From Oscillospiraceae bacterium (lineage in GTDB: Bacteria; Bacillota; Clostridia; Oscillospirales; Oscillospiraceae), in the NCBI GenBank assembly GCA_028708585.1, contig JAQVYO010000020.1, positions 1 through 17,049 of the forward strand: DNA of 17,049 nt, written 5' to 3'. The translations under genes were made by a program, and so were the position numbers. Within the stretch, counting starts at the first letter, position 1. Every line of letters begins with the position of its first letter. The notes beneath the pieces are model-generated. The model made no database searches. It saw only the letters and a program-made list of their open reading frames with translations, and was not told the origin of the DNA. Below are positions 14,606 to 17,049 of this stretch, piece after piece.

Positions 14606-17049
14606 ATGAAAAAAAGACAAATGCTACATGTCCTACTTGCCGCGGTTTTCCTTCTGCAAATGCTTCCGCTGGGGTTTGCACAGGCCCTTCTCCCGGATGA
14701 CCCGTCAAGAACTGTGCCGGGAAATATTACCGAAGCAGTAGAAGTAAACCAGTCCGCTTCCTATGTTGCAATCAAAGACAGCACAGGAAACCCATTATCC
14801 CCTGATGGAAACGGGGACTTTACCAATGTTCCACTAGATTCCACACTTACCTTGCATTACGAATTTTCACTTCCCGACGACAACGGCCAGGACGACCCAA
14901 ACGCCAAAGAGTATTCTTACCTTTCGGGAGACACCTATCAAATTCAGCTGCCAAACTCCGTTTTATTTGATCTCCCGTCGGAAAGCACGCCCCTTTGGGC
15001 CGACGCAAGCAAAACCACATGCCTGGGTACGCTGACGCTGGACTCCAACGGGCTTGCCACCATTACCTTTAACGATTATGTGGAGAGCCACTCCACCATA
15101 ACCGGCTGGTTTGAAATCAACGGCAGCTTTAAAAGCAGCGTAACTGGCAGCGACACGCCCGTCTCCTTTGAGATTGGTTCGAAAACCATCCGGATCATTC
15201 CCCAAACCCCCCCCGCTCCCACAGTAGATTTGGGACTGAGCAAATCGGGAGCATACGACGCCTCCACAAACCAAATTACATGGATCGTAACCGTCACCGT
15301 TCCGGACGGGCAGTCGGTGACCGGCGTCTCTTTGGAAGACGTTTACAGCGGCAACCAGGCTTATGTTCCCAATTCGTTCACCGTCAACAATGGCTCCCTA
15401 CTCGATTCCTCCGCGGATTTGACGCTGGATTCCACCAACTGTAAAATCACTTATCAATTCCCCGACACAATCTCCGGAAAACAGACCATTATATACAAAA
15501 CTACTCCTGTATCCAATGCGTTCAGCGCGGAAAATGGGGTCCAGGAAAATAGTCAATTTAAGAATACCGCAACATTAAAAGTAAACAATGTGACAAACGG
15601 AGATCCAAAAAGCGACACGGTCATTTTAGACTGGATTTCCAAATCCGCATCCACCAGCAGTGATCTTTCCAGCATCAACTGGGCGGTCACAGCCGGGATC
15701 AAGAACCAATCCATCAAAGGCGCCAAAATCACCGACACTTTTCCAGCCGGCCTTGCACTGCAGCCCGGCAGCGTAAAATTGGGCGGTCCCACTGGCGCTG
15801 TCGTACCGGAAGACACGGCAAATCCTGCAAACCCCGCCTCAGGGACGTATGGCTACGATGCGGCTACCCGAACCCTGATTTATAATGCGGGCGACGTAAC
15901 CGGACAGTTTGTTCTTTATTACTCCACCGATATTACCGATCGGGATGCCCATCTCAACAACAACGGGTCGGTTTCATTTAAAAACGGCGCGGAACTGAGT
16001 TGGACGGGAGGCTCCGGCACGCCTGGAGACACAGCTACGGGAACCATCGGGTCCGGAGGACTCATCTCCAAATCCACCGGTTCTCAGGTGAATTACGATG
16101 CTACCAAAAATATCATTCACTGGACCATCACCGTCAACCGCAACCAGATCACAATGCCGGCCGGAACCATCGTAACCGACACCATCCCTGCGGGGCAGAA
16201 ATTCCTGGCCGACACCTTTGCTGTCAAAAATAGCGCCGGCCAAACGATTTCAACCACCCCGACCACTTCTTCAGACAACGAATTTACCTATTCGTTTGTA
16301 TCGGAAATTCAAGACAAGTACACCATGACTTTCGATACGCAGATTACGGACTACGGTCTTTCCTCTTTGTATGTAAACGATACCGTAGGGTTCCAAAACA
16401 GCGCCACAATCAAAGGAGGCAGCGTCAGCGGATCAACCGGAGATATCGCGCAGAAGTACAACAGCCAGGTCATTGATAAAAGCGTTCAGACCGCATATAA
16501 CTACGATACCCGGGTGATGACATGGAAAATCGTTGTAAACCGCAATCAACTGCCCATGACCAACGCGGTCGTAACCGACAGCATCCCCGCGGGAATGGAG
16601 TTGCTTCCTGATACCCTAACGGTAACGCCCGCCATTGCCGGCGAGGCATCCGACGCCCGTGAGGTCCACATCTCTGAGGCGAACGATATCACCAATCAAG
16701 ATTCCTTTACCTATAGGTTCCCCAGCTCCATCAATCAAACCTACACTATTACTTTTGATACGAAAGTGAAAGAAGCCGCCCTCCTGGCACAGGGCCAAAA
16801 AACGTTTACCAACCAAGCGGCCCTTACCTCCGATGAAATTCAGCCAGGCATTACAGTCACCGCATCCCAAGATGTCCAAAATCCCATCGTTACAAAAACC
16901 GCCGATTATATCCAAGGCGCCGATTCCATCGATTGGTCGGTTGTCATTAACGCGGGACGGCTAACCCTTCGGAACGTGTCCCTTTCGGATACCCTGCAAG
17001 GCGGGCTGCAGCTGGATTTGGATTCCGTTCAGCTGTATAAGATGAATCT
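14606..17049 (+). CDS. Large secreted surface adhesin with repeated Ig-like modules, truncated at the right edge
   Basis: The frame is open from ATG 14606 to the window end (814 codons plus two bases). It begins with a signal peptide (MKKRQMLHVLL to LGFAQA, cleavage after about residue 27). The first domain, about 40-205, resembles an N-terminal adhesion domain. Five tandem modules of about 135-147 residues follow, marked by the strand pattern ITWIVTV (224), INWAVTA (357), IHWTITV (504), MTWKIVV (638) and IDWSVVI (775). Modules begin with K[ST] and the complete ones end with FxNxA, the layout of collagen-binding-like domains that form Lys-Asn isopeptide bonds; actual bonds are inference. GAGG lies about 9 bp before the ATG. 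A C-terminal LPXTG-type anchor is expected but lies outside the window. Confidence 0.85.
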   Translation, partial: MKKRQMLHVLLAAVFLLQMLPLGFAQALLPDDPSRTVPGNITEAVEVNQSASYVAIKDSTGNPLSPDGNGDFTNVPLDSTLTLHYEFSLPDDNGQDDPNAKEYSYLSGDTYQIQLPNSVLFDLPSESTPLWADASKTTCLGTLTLDSNGLATITFNDYVESHSTITGWFEINGSFKSSVTGSDTPVSFEIGSKTIRIIPQTPPAPTVDLGLSKSGAYDASTNQITWIVTVTVPDGQSVTGVSLEDVYSGNQAYVPNSFTVNNGSLLDSSADLTLDSTNCKITYQFPDTISGKQTIIYKTTPVSNAFSAENGVQENSQFKNTATLKVNNVTNGDPKSDTVILDWISKSASTSSDLSSINWAVTAGIKNQSIKGAKITDTFPAGLALQPGSVKLGGPTGAVVPEDTANPANPASGTYGYDAATRTLIYNAGDVTGQFVLYYSTDITDRDAHLNNNGSVSFKNGAELSWTGGSGTPGDTATGTIGSGGLISKSTGSQVNYDATKNIIHWTITVNRNQITMPAGTIVTDTIPAGQKFLADTFAVKNSAGQTISTTPTTSSDNEFTYSFVSEIQDKYTMTFDTQITDYGLSSLYVNDTVGFQNSATIKGGSVSGSTGDIAQKYNSQVIDKSVQTAYNYDTRVMTWKIVVNRNQLPMTNAVVTDSIPAGMELLPDTLTVTPAIAGEASDAREVHISEANDITNQDSFTYRFPSSINQTYTITFDTKVKEAALLAQGQKTFTNQAALTSDEIQPGITVTASQDVQNPIVTKTADYIQGADSIDWSVVINAGRLTLRNVSLSDTLQGGLQLDLDSVQLYKMN

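Noticed and set aside
1..17049. CRISPR arrays, insertion sequences or prophage genes
   Set aside because: No regularly spaced repeats, transposase, integrase or phage-type genes were seen.
14606..17049. Tandem DNA repeats within the adhesin
   Set aside because: The modules repeat at protein level, with strand motifs 133-147 residues apart, but the DNA is too diverged to be called a nucleotide repeat.

Overview
The window looks like a chromosomal segment of a low-to-moderate GC Gram-positive anaerobe, most likely class Clostridia and perhaps the Oscillospirales. The reasons are a large SRP RNA with an Alu domain placed directly before dnaX-ybaB, an [FeFe]-hydrogenase maturase (HydF), a sortase beside a secreted multi-domain adhesin, strong GGAGG-type ribosome binding sites, and GTG/TTG starts. 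The phylogenetic placement is inference.

Left part, plus strand. A gene tail may run off the left edge (1-96), followed by a 38-bp perfect palindrome. Next comes a fluoride-export operon of two CrcB/Fluc subunits and a DUF190 protein (259-1416). A 354-bp gap holds a good promoter and a probably structured RNA. It leads into aspA-hydF (1771-4415), two genes joined by a 4-bp overlap. HydF builds the hydrogenase H-cluster; aspartase releases ammonia and fumarate. A terminator, a strong promoter and the SRP RNA (about 4634-4956) follow, then dnaX and ybaB (5143-7230).

Middle part, minus strand. One operon appears to run from 12827 down to 7467: ahcY, metK, a GT4 glycosyltransferase, and an O-antigen ligase/polymerase-like membrane protein. 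It pairs the SAM cycle with surface-glycan synthesis and ends at a hairpin at 7371-7410.

Right part. A gene-poor stretch (12840-13232) holds inverted repeats and a possible 18-codon ORF with a strong Shine-Dalgarno. Then come tRNA-Leu(CAA) with its own promoter and terminator, an unassigned AT-rich ORF, and a minus-strand sortase. The sortase is divergent from a large secreted surface protein that runs off the right edge. Its 5' leader carries two 10-bp direct repeats around the promoter and a candidate pseudoknot just before the ribosome binding site.

Most of the window is ordinary housekeeping. The least explained pieces are the adhesin leader, the RNA-like leader before aspA-hydF, and the 12.9-13.2 kb intergenic stretch. 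No complete novel system is demonstrated.
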